A stretch of 64,000 nucleotides of DNA from an uncultured Spirochaetia bacterium (GTDB lineage: Bacteria > Spirochaetota > Spirochaetia > SZUA-6 > Bin103). Shown here piece after piece: positions 9,018 through 19,700 of the stretch. Under the pieces are notes generated by a model, which saw nothing but the letters and a program-made list of their open reading frames with translations, ran no database searches and had not been told where the DNA came from. Every line of letters begins with the position of its first letter. Position 1 is the first letter of the stretch. The position numbers and the translations under genes are program-made. The stretch covers positions 1,302,001 through 1,366,000 of the forward strand of contig CATQHW010000002.1 of the NCBI GenBank assembly GCA_958296075.1. Direction: 5' to 3'.

Positions 9018-12000
9018 ATGGTGATGACGGACGTCGAGCCGGACGTGCGGCGCATCCGGGCGGGTCTGGGCCTGACGCAGGGGCAGTTCGCCGAGCGGTT
9101 GGGGGTGACCCTGCTTACCGTGCACCGCTGGGAAGCCGGCAAGTCGCGCCCGCAACGGATCGCCCGGGACCGTCTGCGGGAGCTGGCGGAGACGCTGGCC
9201 AGGCAGACCACCGGCCCACAAGCCGGCGACGCTGCTCCGCCACCGGCCGCCCCGCCCGAGCTCGACTTCGCCGGCAACCCCGACGCGGTCGCCGCGGTGG
9301 CGGAGGCGTGGCGGCTGGCCTACGGCCACCAGTTCAACCCGGCCTTCGCCAGCGAGACGGCGCGCATCGATCCCCTGCCGCACCAGCGCGTCGCCGTCTA
9401 TGAACGGATGCTGCGGCAGGAGCCGCTGCGCTTCCTGCTGGCCGACGACGCCGGCGCCGGCAAGACGATCATGACCGGGCTCTACGTCTGCGAAATGCTG
9501 TCGCGGGGCCGCATCCGGCGCGTGCTCATCGTCCCGCCGGCCGGTCTGGTCGGCAACTGGGAGCGCGAGTTGCGCACGCTCTTCGGCCTGCGCTTCCGCA
9601 TCGCCGCCGGCGCCGACAACCCGTTCCGGGGAGCGGACGGCGACCGCGTCATCGTCTCGCTCGACACCCTGACCGGCGAACGCGCGTTCTCGGCGCTGCG
9701 GGAACCGGCCGTCGCCCCCTACGACCTGGTCGTCTTCGACGAGGCGCACAAGCTGAGCGCCACCGCCGAGGGCGGCCGCATCCGCAAGCGGCGGCGCTAT
9801 GAACTGGCGGAGGCGCTGGCCGGCTGCGCCGCTCCGGAGAGCCGCTTCGCCGGCCTGGGCTGGGCGGCCCGGCACCTGCTGCTGCTCACGGCCACGCCGC
9901 ACATGGGCAAGGACTCGCCCTATCACTTCCTCTGGCGACTGCTCGACCCGCAGGTCTTTTCCACCGGCGAGGCGTTCCGCCGCTTCCCGCCGGAGCACCG
10001 TCACCGCCACTTCATCCGCCGCACCAAGGAGGAGATGGTCGGCCTGGACGGCGGTCCGCTCTATCGTACGCGCACCTGCGACACCTTCAGCTACGACCTG
10101 AGCGGCGGGCCGGACGGCGAGCAGGCGCTCTACGAGCGGACCACCGCCTACCTGACCGACACCTACGGCCGCGCCTTGAGCAACCGGCCGGCGGTGCGGC
10201 TGGCGATGAGCGTGTTCCAGCGCCGGCTCGCCAGCTCGACCTGGGCGCTGCTGCGCTCCCTGGAACGCCGGATCGAGAAACTGACGCGCACCATCGACGA
10301 CCTGCAATCGGGCCGGATGAGCGCCGCGGACCTGCACCGCCGGCAAAGCGGCCTGGACCGCGAGTTTCGAGCCGATTTCTTCGACACGCACGGCGCGGAT
10401 GAAGACGCCCACGGTGACGGCCTTGGCGAGCGGAGCGAAGAATACGAAGACGCGGTGCTCGGCGCGATGACCGCGGTGACGGTCGAGGAGGTGCGGCGGG
10501 AGATCGACCGGCTCGAGGAGCTGAGCGCGCGCGCACGGCGGCTCGTCGACACCGGGGGCGAGTCCAAGTTCGAGACGCTGCGCGAGATGCTCGAAGACCC
10601 CCGCTACGCGGACGAGAAGTGGCTGATCTTCAGCGAGCACCGCGATACCGTGGATTACCTGATCCGCCGCCTGGAGGGGCTCGGCTTCTCGGGGCGGATC
10701 GCGCAGGTCCACGGCGGCATGTCCTGGCCCGAGCGCGAGGAGCAGGTGGAGCGCTTTCGCCGGCCGGCCGGCGCCCGTTATCTGGTCGCGACCGACGCCG
10801 CCGGCGAGGGCATCAACCTGCAGTTCTGCCGGCTGATGGTGAACTACGACATCCCCTGGAACCCGGCGCGGCTGGAGCAGCGCATGGGCCGCATCCACCG
10901 GTACGGCCAGCGCCACGACGTGCGCATCGTGAACCTGGTCGCGGGCAAGACTCGCGAGGGGCGCGTGCTCAGCGTCCTGCTCGACAAGCTCGACGCGATC
11001 CGGCGCGACCTCGACTCCGACCAGGTGTTCGACGTCATCGGCCGGCTGTTCGAAAACGCCTCGCTGCGCGAATACCTGCTCGCGGCGCTGACCGATCCGC
11101 GCGGCGTCGTCGGCCGGATCGAGAGTGAGGTTACCGTAGAGCGGGTGCGGAACATCGGCGACCGGGAGCGAACGGTCTACGGCGCTGCGGAGCAGGGGGC
11201 CGAACGGCTCGGCGCCGTCCGGGACGACGTGGAACGCGAGCGCTATCTGCGCCTGCTGCCGGGCTACGTGCGGCGCCTCGTGGCGAAGGCGGCCGGGCTG
11301 CTCGACCTCGATATTCGCGGCGACCTCGATGCGTTCTTCGCGCTCGCGCCGCGCCGTCCGGGCGCGCTCGACGGGCTGCTTGCGGCGCTGGAAGCGTATC
11401 CGGCGGCGGCGCGGGAGCGGTTGTGCGTGCGCCGGCCCGCAGCGGACGCGGACGGCGTGTGGCTGCACCCCGGCGAGCCGATCTTCGACGCGCTGTGCGG
11501 CCGCATCCTGGCCGCCTATGGCCGCGACGCGCAGCGCGGCGCGATCTTCGCCGACCCGCGGGCGGACGCTCCCTATCTGTTCCATCTGCTGGAGGTATCG
11601 GTGGCACAGGAGCCGCACGGGCAGCCGCGCGGGCGCCGGGTCCTCGACCGCCGCCTGCTCGGCGTGCGCCACGGCGGCGACGGCGCGCCGGCCGAATGCG
11701 ACGTCGAGCGACTCCTGCTGCTGCGCGGCGCCCCCGGCGTGGCCCCCGGCGCGGTCGCGCTGGCCGGTCGCGGCAGCGCCATGCGGGCCGCCGCGGCGCA
11801 GTACGCCGAGCGAACGGTACTGGAGCGGCTGGTGGCAGAGCGCCGGGACGTCGCGCGCGCCGAGTTGCCGGAGCGGCGGCGGCGGACCAGAGTCGGCTAC
11901 TCGCTGCGCGCGGCCGAGCTGGCGGCGCGTCGCGTGCGGTTGTCCGACCGCCGCGACCGAGCTGAGCAGGATGACTCGCTCGCCGAGATCAAACGGGAGC

Positions 12001-12545
12001 AGCGCCTGATCTCCACGGAGAAGGAACAGGCTCTGGCCGGGCTCGACAGCGCGTCCGAACGAATCGTTCCGGGCGGGGTCCGCTTCCTGGTCCATGCCCT
12101 GGCGGTGCCCGCCGCCGACGCGGAAGAGGTGGAGCGCTACGACGAACGGGTCGAGGAGATCGCGGTGGGCATCGCCGTGGCCTGGGAGCAGGAACGGGGC
12201 GGGCGGGTGAGCGACGTCTCCAAGCCGGAGCGCGCCCGGTCGGCCGGCCTGCCCGACTGGCCGGGGTTCGACCTGCTCTCCCGCCATCCCGGCGAAGTGC
12301 GTAACATCGAGGTGAAGGGCCGCGCCGGAGAGGGGGCGATTGCGATGGAGGCGAACGAATGGAGGCAGGCGTTCCACCTGGGCGACAGCTATTGGCTCTA
12401 CGTCGTCTTCGATTGCGCGACGCCCCGCCCGCGCCTGGTGCGGGTGCGCGATCCATTCGCCAAGATTCTCGCCCGAAGCCACGAGTCCGCCGTCTACATC
12501 GTCTCCGCCGCGTCCCTGATCGACGCCGCCGAGCAGGAGGCGTGA
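9018..12545 (+). CDS. HTH-fused SNF2-family helicase with C-terminal DUF3883-like domain
   Basis: The 1,175-residue protein combines an XRE-type DNA-binding domain (residues about 10-60, LTQGQFAERLGVTLLTVHRW) with a SNF2/RapA-type helicase. Visible motifs are PLPHQR, Walker A DDAGAGKT (about 143-150), DEAH (241-244), LLTATPH, then helicase-C motifs AAGEGINLQ and EQRMGRIHRYGQ (about 593-625). The C-terminal NIEVKGRAGEG...WLYVVFDC (about 1095-1140) matches DUF3883-type, nuclease-like tails of defence helicases. It is first in the island operon. With the DUF1156 methylase and DUF499 ATPase downstream it matches the Hma-type defence arrangement. An N-terminal HTH on such a helicase is unusual and may make it autoregulated. 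Confidence 0.88.
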   Translation: MVMTDVEPDVRRIRAGLGLTQGQFAERLGVTLLTVHRWEAGKSRPQRIARDRLRELAETLARQTTGPQAGDAAPPPAAPPELDFAGNPDAVAAVAEAWRLAYGHQFNPAFASETARIDPLPHQRVAVYERMLRQEPLRFLLADDAGAGKTIMTGLYVCEMLSRGRIRRVLIVPPAGLVGNWERELRTLFGLRFRIAAGADNPFRGADGDRVIVSLDTLTGERAFSALREPAVAPYDLVVFDEAHKLSATAEGGRIRKRRRYELAEALAGCAAPESRFAGLGWAARHLLLLTATPHMGKDSPYHFLWRLLDPQVFSTGEAFRRFPPEHRHRHFIRRTKEEMVGLDGGPLYRTRTCDTFSYDLSGGPDGEQALYERTTAYLTDTYGRALSNRPAVRLAMSVFQRRLASSTWALLRSLERRIEKLTRTIDDLQSGRMSAADLHRRQSGLDREFRADFFDTHGADEDAHGDGLGERSEEYEDAVLGAMTAVTVEEVRREIDRLEELSARARRLVDTGGESKFETLREMLEDPRYADEKWLIFSEHRDTVDYLIRRLEGLGFSGRIAQVHGGMSWPEREEQVERFRRPAGARYLVATDAAGEGINLQFCRLMVNYDIPWNPARLEQRMGRIHRYGQRHDVRIVNLVAGKTREGRVLSVLLDKLDAIRRDLDSDQVFDVIGRLFENASLREYLLAALTDPRGVVGRIESEVTVERVRNIGDRERTVYGAAEQGAERLGAVRDDVERERYLRLLPGYVRRLVAKAAGLLDLDIRGDLDAFFALAPRRPGALDGLLAALEAYPAAARERLCVRRPAADADGVWLHPGEPIFDALCGRILAAYGRDAQRGAIFADPRADAPYLFHLLEVSVAQEPHGQPRGRRVLDRRLLGVRHGGDGAPAECDVERLLLLRGAPGVAPGAVALAGRGSAMRAAAAQYAERTVLERLVAERRDVARAELPERRRRTRVGYSLRAAELAARRVRLSDRRDRAEQDDSLAEIKREQRLISTEKEQALAGLDSASERIVPGGVRFLVHALAVPAADAEEVERYDERVEEIAVGIAVAWEQERGGRVSDVSKPERARSAGLPDWPGFDLLSRHPGEVRNIEVKGRAGEGAIAMEANEWRQAFHLGDSYWLYVVFDCATPRPRLVRVRDPFAKILARSHESAVYIVSAASLIDAAEQEA

Positions 12546-12549
12546 CCCC

Positions 12550-13650
12550 GTGATCGATCGGATCGAGATGAGGAACTTCAAGTGTTTCGAGGAGCAGTCG
12601 ATTTCGCTCGCCGGGATCAACGTCCTGGCCGGCTTGAACGGGGCGGGTAAGAGCACGGTCATCCAGTCGTTACTGCTGCTGCGTCAAGCAAGACTGAGCG
12701 CCGACGGCAGACCGGAGTCGTTGCGCTGGCATGGCGGTCTCTTCGATCCGGGTCCTTTCGAGGACGTACTCCATGCTGGTTCGGAGCAGGACAGGATCGT
12801 GTTGGAGGCAGTATTTCAGTCTTCCGATTCCGTCGGCATCGAAGTTGGCGGCAACGAAGCGGGAAGCGCGGAGCTGATCGGCAGTACGGGGTTTCCCGGC
12901 GCGTCCGGCACTTCGCTGTACCGGCCTTCCCTGTTCTATCTCGGCGCCGACAGACTGGGACCGCAGAAGACGCTGCCCTATCCCGATCAGGAATACGAAT
13001 CGCAGACGCCGCTGGGAAAGAGCGGCGAATTCGTCCTCCGGTATCTTGGGAACCAACGCCACCGCGTGGTTCGCGAGCGCCTGCGCCATGTCGATGCGCC
13101 GAATGCCATGCTATGGGGACAGGTGGATGCGTGGCTCGGCGTGATCAGTCCGGGCGCCGAGGTCCATATCAATGTGTTGCCGAACGTCGATCAGGCGCTT
13201 GCCGGCTTCTCGTTCTCTCAGGACGGCGACGTGACGACCAGACCCGTCAAAGCTGCCAATGCCGGATTCGGGTTGAGTTACGCCTTGCCGGTGATCGTGG
13301 CTCTGCTGTCGGTCCGGGGTGACGATCTCGTGATGATCGAGAATCCCGAAGCGCATCTGCATCCAGCGGGGCAGACCAGGCTGGCCGAGCTTGCGGCACG
13401 AGCCGCGGCCACCGGAGCGCAGGTCATTCTGGAAACCCACAGTGACCACATCCTCGACGGCATCCGCTTGGCGGTCCGCAACGGCATCGTCGCCCCGGAC
13501 CAAGCCGCGTTTCACTACTTTCAACGCACCGACCTGACCGTCCAGGTCGAGACGCCCGCCATTCGTGAGGATGGCCGGCTCGACTTCTGGCCCGATGGAT
13601 TCTTCGATCAGCATGAGCGGAACCTTGCGGCCTTGGTGGCGCCGCGATGA
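12550..13650 (+). CDS. AAA ATPase, OLD/SMC-like (DUF3696-type)
   Basis: This 366-residue P-loop ATPase has an ABC/SMC-like head: Walker A GLNGAGKST (residues 28-36), Walker B with downstream acidic residue in LVMIENPEAHLHP (about 260) and the switch histidine in ETHSDH (about 295). The C-terminal GRLDFWPDGFFDQHERN is the DUF3696 signature. Such proteins are frequent in defence islands and often accompany nucleases. It starts with GTG at 12550, four bases after the helicase stop, and its stop abuts the protease gene. No TOPRIM nuclease is fused, so it is not a complete OLD protein. Confidence 0.88.
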   Translation: MIDRIEMRNFKCFEEQSISLAGINVLAGLNGAGKSTVIQSLLLLRQARLSADGRPESLRWHGGLFDPGPFEDVLHAGSEQDRIVLEAVFQSSDSVGIEVGGNEAGSAELIGSTGFPGASGTSLYRPSLFYLGADRLGPQKTLPYPDQEYESQTPLGKSGEFVLRYLGNQRHRVVRERLRHVDAPNAMLWGQVDAWLGVISPGAEVHINVLPNVDQALAGFSFSQDGDVTTRPVKAANAGFGLSYALPVIVALLSVRGDDLVMIENPEAHLHPAGQTRLAELAARAAATGAQVILETHSDHILDGIRLAVRNGIVAPDQAAFHYFQRTDLTVQVETPAIREDGRLDFWPDGFFDQHERNLAALVAPR

Positions 13651-13706
13651 TGCTTGTGTTTACTATAGATCGACGCCGCCGAGCCGACCTGACAGGAGGA
13701 AGTACC

Positions 13707-14132
13707 GTGGGAGTCACTCACGCCACCGTTACCGTTCGCAATCCGGCCGAGCCGCAACGAAGCTGGGACGGATCGTTCCTGGTCGATACCGGGGCGATCG
13801 ACTCGCTGGTGCCGCGGCCGTACCTGGATGCCATCGGCCTGAAGCCCGACGGACAGCGCGTCTACGAGACCGCCGACGGCCGCGAGGTCACGCTGGACAT
13901 CGCCGTCGCGCGGATCGACGTCATGGGGGAGATCACGGCGGGCGTGGTCATCTTCGGAGACACCGGCGCCGAACCGCTGCTCGGCGTCACCGCCTTGGAG
14001 TCGGCTGGCCTGGAAATCGACCCGCAGAGCCAGCGCTTGAAGAAACTGCCCTTCGTACAGCTCAAAGCGTGTCAACGAAACGCATCGAAAACTGACATTC
14101 TACAGCGACATTGGTCGACGCTGGGATCATGA
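13707..14132 (+). CDS. Clan AA (retropepsin-like) aspartic protease with altered C-terminus
   Basis: The protein of about 141 residues contains the aspartic protease signature FLVDTGAIDSLVPR and the second-half element EPLLGVTALESAGLEID, so it should dimerise like retropepsins. GTG at 13707 is chosen because a good ribosome site (AGGAGG) lies seven bases upstream. Similar free-standing proteases usually end near RLKKLPFVQLK; here about 20 extra residues of AT-richer origin follow, ending on the kinase start codon (ATGA). The tail therefore looks like the product of insertion of the kinase-TPR cassette. Confidence 0.8.
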   Translation: MGVTHATVTVRNPAEPQRSWDGSFLVDTGAIDSLVPRPYLDAIGLKPDGQRVYETADGREVTLDIAVARIDVMGEITAGVVIFGDTGAEPLLGVTALESAGLEIDPQSQRLKKLPFVQLKACQRNASKTDILQRHWSTLGS

Positions 14133-15250
14133 CGAAACGGAATAACGATAATCCCAAGATGAGTATCAATAATACTCCTGCAAGACGACTAGTCGGGAAA
14201 AAACTGGCTAACAAGTGGACAGTGATAAAGTTGCTTGAACGACCGCCAGGTGCAACAGGAGGAACTTTCTCGGCGTCGTACGTAGTTCGCTCCGAAGACG
14301 GGAAAAAGGCATTCCTTAAAGCAATGGATTATACAGAAGCTCTGAGATCAAAGGACCCCGCGAGGAGGCTCCAGAGGTTGACCGAAGAGTACAATTTTGA
14401 ACGCGACGTTCTCGAGAAATGCAGATCTCAGCGTCTATCTCGGGTAGTCCGAGTTCTTGACGTCGGCACAATACCGGCTACAACACCGAACGACCCCAGT
14501 AGTGTAGTTCAGTATCTCATATTCGAGTTAGCCGATGGCGATATCCGCGCGTATACACCTGCCGGAAAGAAACCATTATTAGCATGGCATCTGCGTAGGT
14601 TACATCAAGCAGCCGCAGCGTTGCAACAATTGCATTATCGTGGAATTGCTCATCAAGATGTAAAGCCATCAAACGTTCTTGTTTTCGATCGTGAGGAACT
14701 CAAGCTGGCTGATCTGGGCCGAGCCTCCGACAGAAGAAATGCATCACCGTTTGATACATTTAATATTGCTGGCGATCGAACATACGCGCCGCCGGAGTTA
14801 TTATACGGAGAAATCCACAAGAATTGGGACGCACGCCGATTGGCGTGCGACATGTACCTGTTGGGCAGCATGGTAATCTACTTTCTTGCAGGAACCTCGA
14901 TGACGCATCTGTTGCTAAAAAGGTTGGACAAAAGGTTCCACCCAATGAAATGGGACGGTACGTATAAGGATGTATTGCCATATATTGGACACGAGTTCTG
15001 TTGTATCATTAGAGAAATAAAGGGGAGTATCCCAGATAGATACTCAGATGAAATCGGTCAAACGATAGAGCAGCTTTGTAATCCTGACCCGGAACGGCGT
15101 GGGCATCCGAAGTGTGTTTCGTTAACGTCTGTCGCCATGCGCTATTCTGTTCAACGCTATATATCGGTTTTTGATAGACTTGCAAAACGCGCTGAATACG
15201 ACATGAAACTTGTTCCAATAAGGAGTGGTCATGGCTGTCCTAAACCCTGA
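14129..15250 (+). CDS. Hanks-type serine/threonine protein kinase
   Basis: This 373-residue soluble kinase has the ATP-anchoring Lys in AFLKAMD (about 62), the catalytic loop HQDVKPSNVLVF (about 175-186), a DLG variant of the DFG motif (LADLGRAS, about 192) and GDRTYAPPE as activation-segment end. No transmembrane or sensor domain is fused, so substrate recognition probably relies on the TPR protein encoded next. ATG at 14129 overlaps the protease stop; a TTG at 14111 is possible. GC is about 45%, far below the flanks. Kinases of this kind in defence islands phosphorylate host or phage targets upon infection. Confidence 0.88.
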   Translation: MTKRNNDNPKMSINNTPARRLVGKKLANKWTVIKLLERPPGATGGTFSASYVVRSEDGKKAFLKAMDYTEALRSKDPARRLQRLTEEYNFERDVLEKCRSQRLSRVVRVLDVGTIPATTPNDPSSVVQYLIFELADGDIRAYTPAGKKPLLAWHLRRLHQAAAALQQLHYRGIAHQDVKPSNVLVFDREELKLADLGRASDRRNASPFDTFNIAGDRTYAPPELLYGEIHKNWDARRLACDMYLLGSMVIYFLAGTSMTHLLLKRLDKRFHPMKWDGTYKDVLPYIGHEFCCIIREIKGSIPDRYSDEIGQTIEQLCNPDPERRGHPKCVSLTSVAMRYSVQRYISVFDRLAKRAEYDMKLVPIRSGHGCPKP

Positions 15251-16751
15251 CAAAGACCGTCAAATTCTTCCTCGATGGCGGTCATTTGAAATGACTCTTC
15301 GTCTGGGCGAACTTGACTCTATAGAACCTATCAGCAAGATGGACGTCTACGACCTTAGTTCGAAGATATATGACTGGAATGCACATATTACCGTGGGGCA
15401 TGCCGCAGATTTAGTTGGTACCGCCATTGCTATTGGACGAGAGGAAAAGGTCGTTGATGCCGCGCGATTTCTGCTTGAGGACAATGTTGATATTTCACCG
15501 TGGATTGCCGAACTCGCGGAAAGAGTACTACATCCCAGCTCGACGGATAGAGAGGCATGCGAGGACTATCAGCAGGCACTAGATGACAGTGAGTTGCGGA
15601 AACGCGTGAGACGTTATCGTAGCGCATTACGAGACGGGCCTCGAGATCCAGTTATGTGCGTAGACTTGTCTCGTGTTTATGCTTCTCTTGGGCTGCGTTA
15701 TCAAGCTAGAAAATACATGGACATGGCTATTTTCATGGAACCAAATAACCGGTTCGTACTTCGGTCTGGGAGCCGTCTGTGGGCCCATCTTGGAGAAGTT
15801 GATAGGGCGCACAGTATGATAATTAGATCGAAAAGTACACGTTTTGATCCGTGGCTGTTGGCAGCGGAGATCGCGACGAGCGGGGCGTTAGACAGGTCGC
15901 CAAAGTTCACAAAGATTGCGCGCGATATGCTTGTCGAAAGACTTCATCCACCGAATCACCTGAGCGAATTGGCGTCGGGATTGGCAACCCTGGAACTTGA
16001 ATCAGGTAGCATCAAGAAATCTCGTCGGTTGTTTAAATTGTCACTCGAGAAGCCGACTGAGAACAGTGTTGCTCAAGCGGCGTGGGCCTCGAGACGCGAG
16101 TCAGGAATCGAGGTTGACGAACGCCTTCTGGGCCTTCCGAATACGTTTGAAGCTCGGTCGTGGACGTGTTTCGTCAAAGGTGAGTGGCGTCGAGTAGTCG
16201 AAGAATGCCACAAGTGGTCGTCTGATCAATCGTTTTCAAGCAGGCCCAATATCCTCGGTTCATACGTCTCGGCAGTTGCGCTTCAAGATTATTCGCAGAG
16301 TAAGCGATTCGCGAAGAGAGGGCTTCTTGTTGATCCAGATGATTTTGTACTATTGAATAATCTGACTTTCGCGTGCATCAACTTGGGAGAATTCGACGCG
16401 GCGACGAAGTCGATGAATATGATGAAGAGATCGATGACTACGATCGATCATCGTGTATCTTCTTATCATGCGCGTGCGGCTTGGTTTGCTGCGCACGGAT
16501 TGTTGGCATTTCGGAAAGGAAGATTTGACTGCGGTAGACGACACTACCTAGATGCAGTGGAAATAGCAAAAATGGAAGGTGATGATTCGTTGCTTGCGTC
16601 GGCTCTTGCTTTCTACGCAGCCGAAGCATGGATCAATCGGATTGATGATAGGCAAGGCATTATGGATCAGGCACTTCATGCGTTGGGACGAGATGATCTC
16701 AATAATCTGTTACTCAAACATATGCTGTATAGGAAGTGTGGACTTAGGTGA
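15231..16751 (+). CDS. TPR-repeat protein paired with the kinase
   Basis: This 506-residue helical protein has several degenerate tetratricopeptide units, for example around VDLSRVYASLGLRYQARKY, then GSYVSAVALQDYSQSKRFAK and FACINLGEFDAATKSMNMM. There is no signal peptide or catalytic motif. ATG at 15231 is chosen because AAGGAG lies five bases upstream; the gene overlaps the kinase end by 20 bases, implying coupled translation. The low GC matches the kinase, so they form one cassette. By analogy with other kinase-TPR pairs it may be a sensor or substrate scaffold, which is inference. Confidence 0.8.
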   Translation: MAVLNPDKDRQILPRWRSFEMTLRLGELDSIEPISKMDVYDLSSKIYDWNAHITVGHAADLVGTAIAIGREEKVVDAARFLLEDNVDISPWIAELAERVLHPSSTDREACEDYQQALDDSELRKRVRRYRSALRDGPRDPVMCVDLSRVYASLGLRYQARKYMDMAIFMEPNNRFVLRSGSRLWAHLGEVDRAHSMIIRSKSTRFDPWLLAAEIATSGALDRSPKFTKIARDMLVERLHPPNHLSELASGLATLELESGSIKKSRRLFKLSLEKPTENSVAQAAWASRRESGIEVDERLLGLPNTFEARSWTCFVKGEWRRVVEECHKWSSDQSFSSRPNILGSYVSAVALQDYSQSKRFAKRGLLVDPDDFVLLNNLTFACINLGEFDAATKSMNMMKRSMTTIDHRVSSYHARAAWFAAHGLLAFRKGRFDCGRRHYLDAVEIAKMEGDDSLLASALAFYAAEAWINRIDDRQGIMDQALHALGRDDLNNLLLKHMLYRKCGLR

Positions 16752-16760
16752 GGCGCGGAT

Positions 16761-19700
16761 TTGGCTGATGAGGACCAAATGACGCCAAATGAAGGTGATG
16801 TAGTCGAAATCAGACGCGCTATCGAGGCGGCGTTTCCGCTGAAGCAGGTTTCGCTTGACTCGGTGCACGAGAAGAACGTGCGGCACGGGCATATTTCGAC
16901 GCTGCACATCTGGCCGGCGCGGCGGCCGTTGGCGGCGAGCCGGGCGGCGTTGCTGGCGACGCTGCTGCCGGATCCGGGGAGCCGGGACGCGCGCCGGCGG
17001 CTGCTGGAGCGGATGGCGGGGCGGGTGGTGGAGCGGTCCGACGCCAACGGTGGGACCAGGGAGGAGACCGTGGGCGGCATCCTCCACTGGGGCCGCGAGC
17101 AGGTGCGGGAGGACGAGCCCGAACACGAGATCGCGGCGTTTCGGCGGGAGATTCGGGAGGCGTTCGGCGGACGGGCGCCGCGCGTGCTCGATCCGTTTGC
17201 CGGCGGTGGGGCGATTCCGCTGGAGGCGATGCGGCTCGGATGCGAGGCGGTGGCGGCGGACATCAATCCGGTGGCGTGGTTCATCCTGCGCTGCACGCTC
17301 CACTATCCGCGGCTGCTCGCCGGGCAGGCGCGACCGCTGCCGGCATTTGCGCTGGCAGATCGATCGTTCGTGGAGGCGTTCGTCACCAAGGGCCGGGGCG
17401 TCGCGAACAAGCGCCGGATAGGGGAGGAGTTGGCCCGCTACGGGCACGGCGACACGGAAGAGGACGGGTTCGCGTCGATGAGCACCCCGCCGGTGACGGA
17501 TGCCGATGCCGCGTGGCATCTGCGCGCGTGGGGGCAGCGCGTGCTGGACGGGGCGCGGCGGGAACTGGCGGCGCGCTATCCGACGTATGCGGAGTTCGAG
17601 CCGGCGCGGCACAAGGGCGCAAGGAGGAACGCGCCGCGCCGCACGGTCCGCTACCGGCCCCGGTCTCCCCGGCTGCTGGAACCGGACCCGGACGGACGGG
17701 TGTCGGCGGCGACGCTCAACGCGGAGTTCGACTCGCTCTATCTGGAAGACGACGCGAACCCGCGCTGGGTGGCGAAGCCGGCGGTGGCGTATCTCTGGGC
17801 GCGCACGGTCCGCTGCTGCGGCTGCCGGGCGGAGATTCCTCTGCTGAAGACGCGCTGGCTGTGCCGGAAGGCGAACAAGCGCGCGCTGTTGACGATGGCG
17901 ACGCGGGCCGACGGCACGGGCGTCACGTTCGGCGTCGCCGGGGACGTTCCTGGAGACGACGGCGCCGGCACGATGAACCGCAGCGGCGCGGCGTGTCCCT
18001 GCTGCGACGAGATCACCACGATGGAGGACATCCGCGTCGAGGGGCGGGCCGGCCGGCTCGGCGAGCGCCTTACCGCGGTGGTGGTGGACGGCCAGCAGGG
18101 CAAGGAGTACCGCCTGCCGACCGAGGTAGAGATTGAGGCGGCGCGGGTGAGCCGCGAGACGCTCGAAACGCTCTACGCCGACATTCCGTTCGGCATCCTG
18201 GACGAGGAAATCGTTGCGGCGCGGCCGTCGCCGAACTCGCGGGGGGCTTCGGGTCTGCCGCGCTACGGCTTCGACACGTGGCGCTCGATCTTCACGGACC
18301 GGCAACTTCTCGCACTCGGCGTGTTTGTCCGGGAGATACGCCGCTGCTTCGGCGAGATGGGCGATTCCGCGAACGGCTATCCGCAGGAGTGGCGTGAAGC
18401 GTTGGTTGCTTATCTGGCGCCATCGGTCGGCCGATTGACCGATCGCGGCAGCGCGCTCGCGACATGGGACCAGGATGCCCAGAAAATACGTAGCACTTTT
18501 GCCCGGTTTGCCTTGCCGATGGTTTGGGACTTCGTCGAGTCATGTCCCGTGACCGACACTACCGGCGCCTTCATTCAGGCGGTCGAGTGGATCGCCCGCG
18601 TGGTCGAGCATGTGCAAGCCGCCGTGGAAGAAGCGCCTGCGCCGACGGTCCTGCGGTCATCCGCCACTGTTTCGCAGCGGCTCGACGGATTTGACGTGAT
18701 CTGCACGGACCCGCCCTATTACGACGCGATTCCCTATTCGGACCTGATGGACTTCTTCTACGTCTGGCTGCGGCGCACCATGCACGGCGTCTCGCCGGAA
18801 ACCGACGCGACGTTCGCCGAGCCGCTCGGTCCGAAGTGGGACCGGGAGGCGAACGACGGCGAGCTGGTCGATCAGCCGAGCCGGTTCGATGCCGATGTAG
18901 CGAAGTCCAGGGAGGCATACGAGCACGGCATGTTTCGGGTATTTCGCAACTGCCATGACGCGCTCCGCGAGGACGGGCGGCTGGTCGTAGTGTTCGCCAA
19001 CAAGCAACCGTCCGCCTGGGAGACGCTGGTGTCGGCGCTGATCCGCGCCGGCTTTGTCGTGGACGGCTCGTGGCCGATCCGGACGGAGATGCAGAACAAG
19101 GTCGCCGGCGGCGCGCGGCTCTCGTCGTCGATCTGGCTGGTATGCCGGAAGCGTCCGGCGGCGGCGCGGCCAGGTTGGGACGGGACGGTGCTGGCTGAGA
19201 TGCAGGGGAACATCACCGAACGGCTGCGCGACTTCTGGGACGCCGGCATCCGCGGGCCGGACTTCGTGTGGGCGGCCACCGGGCCGGCGCTGGAGGCGTT
19301 CAGCCGCCATCCGGTGGTCAAGCAGGCGGACCGGGAGGGCGAGTGGCTGACGGTCGCCGAGTTCCTGCGCCACGTGCGCCGCATGGTGGTCGGCTTCGTG
19401 GTGAGCCGCCTGCTGCAGCGGGACGGCGGCGCCACCGGCGAGCTGGACGACCCGACCACCTATTACCTGCTGCACCGCAACGACTTCGGACTCGGCGCGG
19501 CGCCGGCCGGCGCCTGCATCCTGTACGCGCTGTCGTGCAACCTGTCGGACGCCGACCTCGCCGGGCGCCTCGATCTGCTGGTGCGCGGCGCGCGCGCGAC
19601 ACCGGCCGACGCCGGCGAAGACGAGGCCGAGCGCGCCACCTCCGGCAGTGAGGCCCGGCTCAAGCAGTGGCACCGCCGCCGCGCCCGCGACCTCGGCGAG

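Noticed and set aside
9000-12662. 1,220-codon open frame on the minus strand opposite the helicase
   Set aside because: It is an antisense shadow of a GC-rich gene: low-complexity, Arg/Gln/Val/Ala-rich, with no domain, while the plus strand has all helicase motifs. The same applies to the minus frame at 21232-24606 and the long upstream part of the minus frame at 33467-36739.
12550-13650. Complete OLD-family nuclease (Gabija-like GajA)
   Set aside because: No TOPRIM domain follows the ATPase head and no UvrD-like helicase gene is adjacent.
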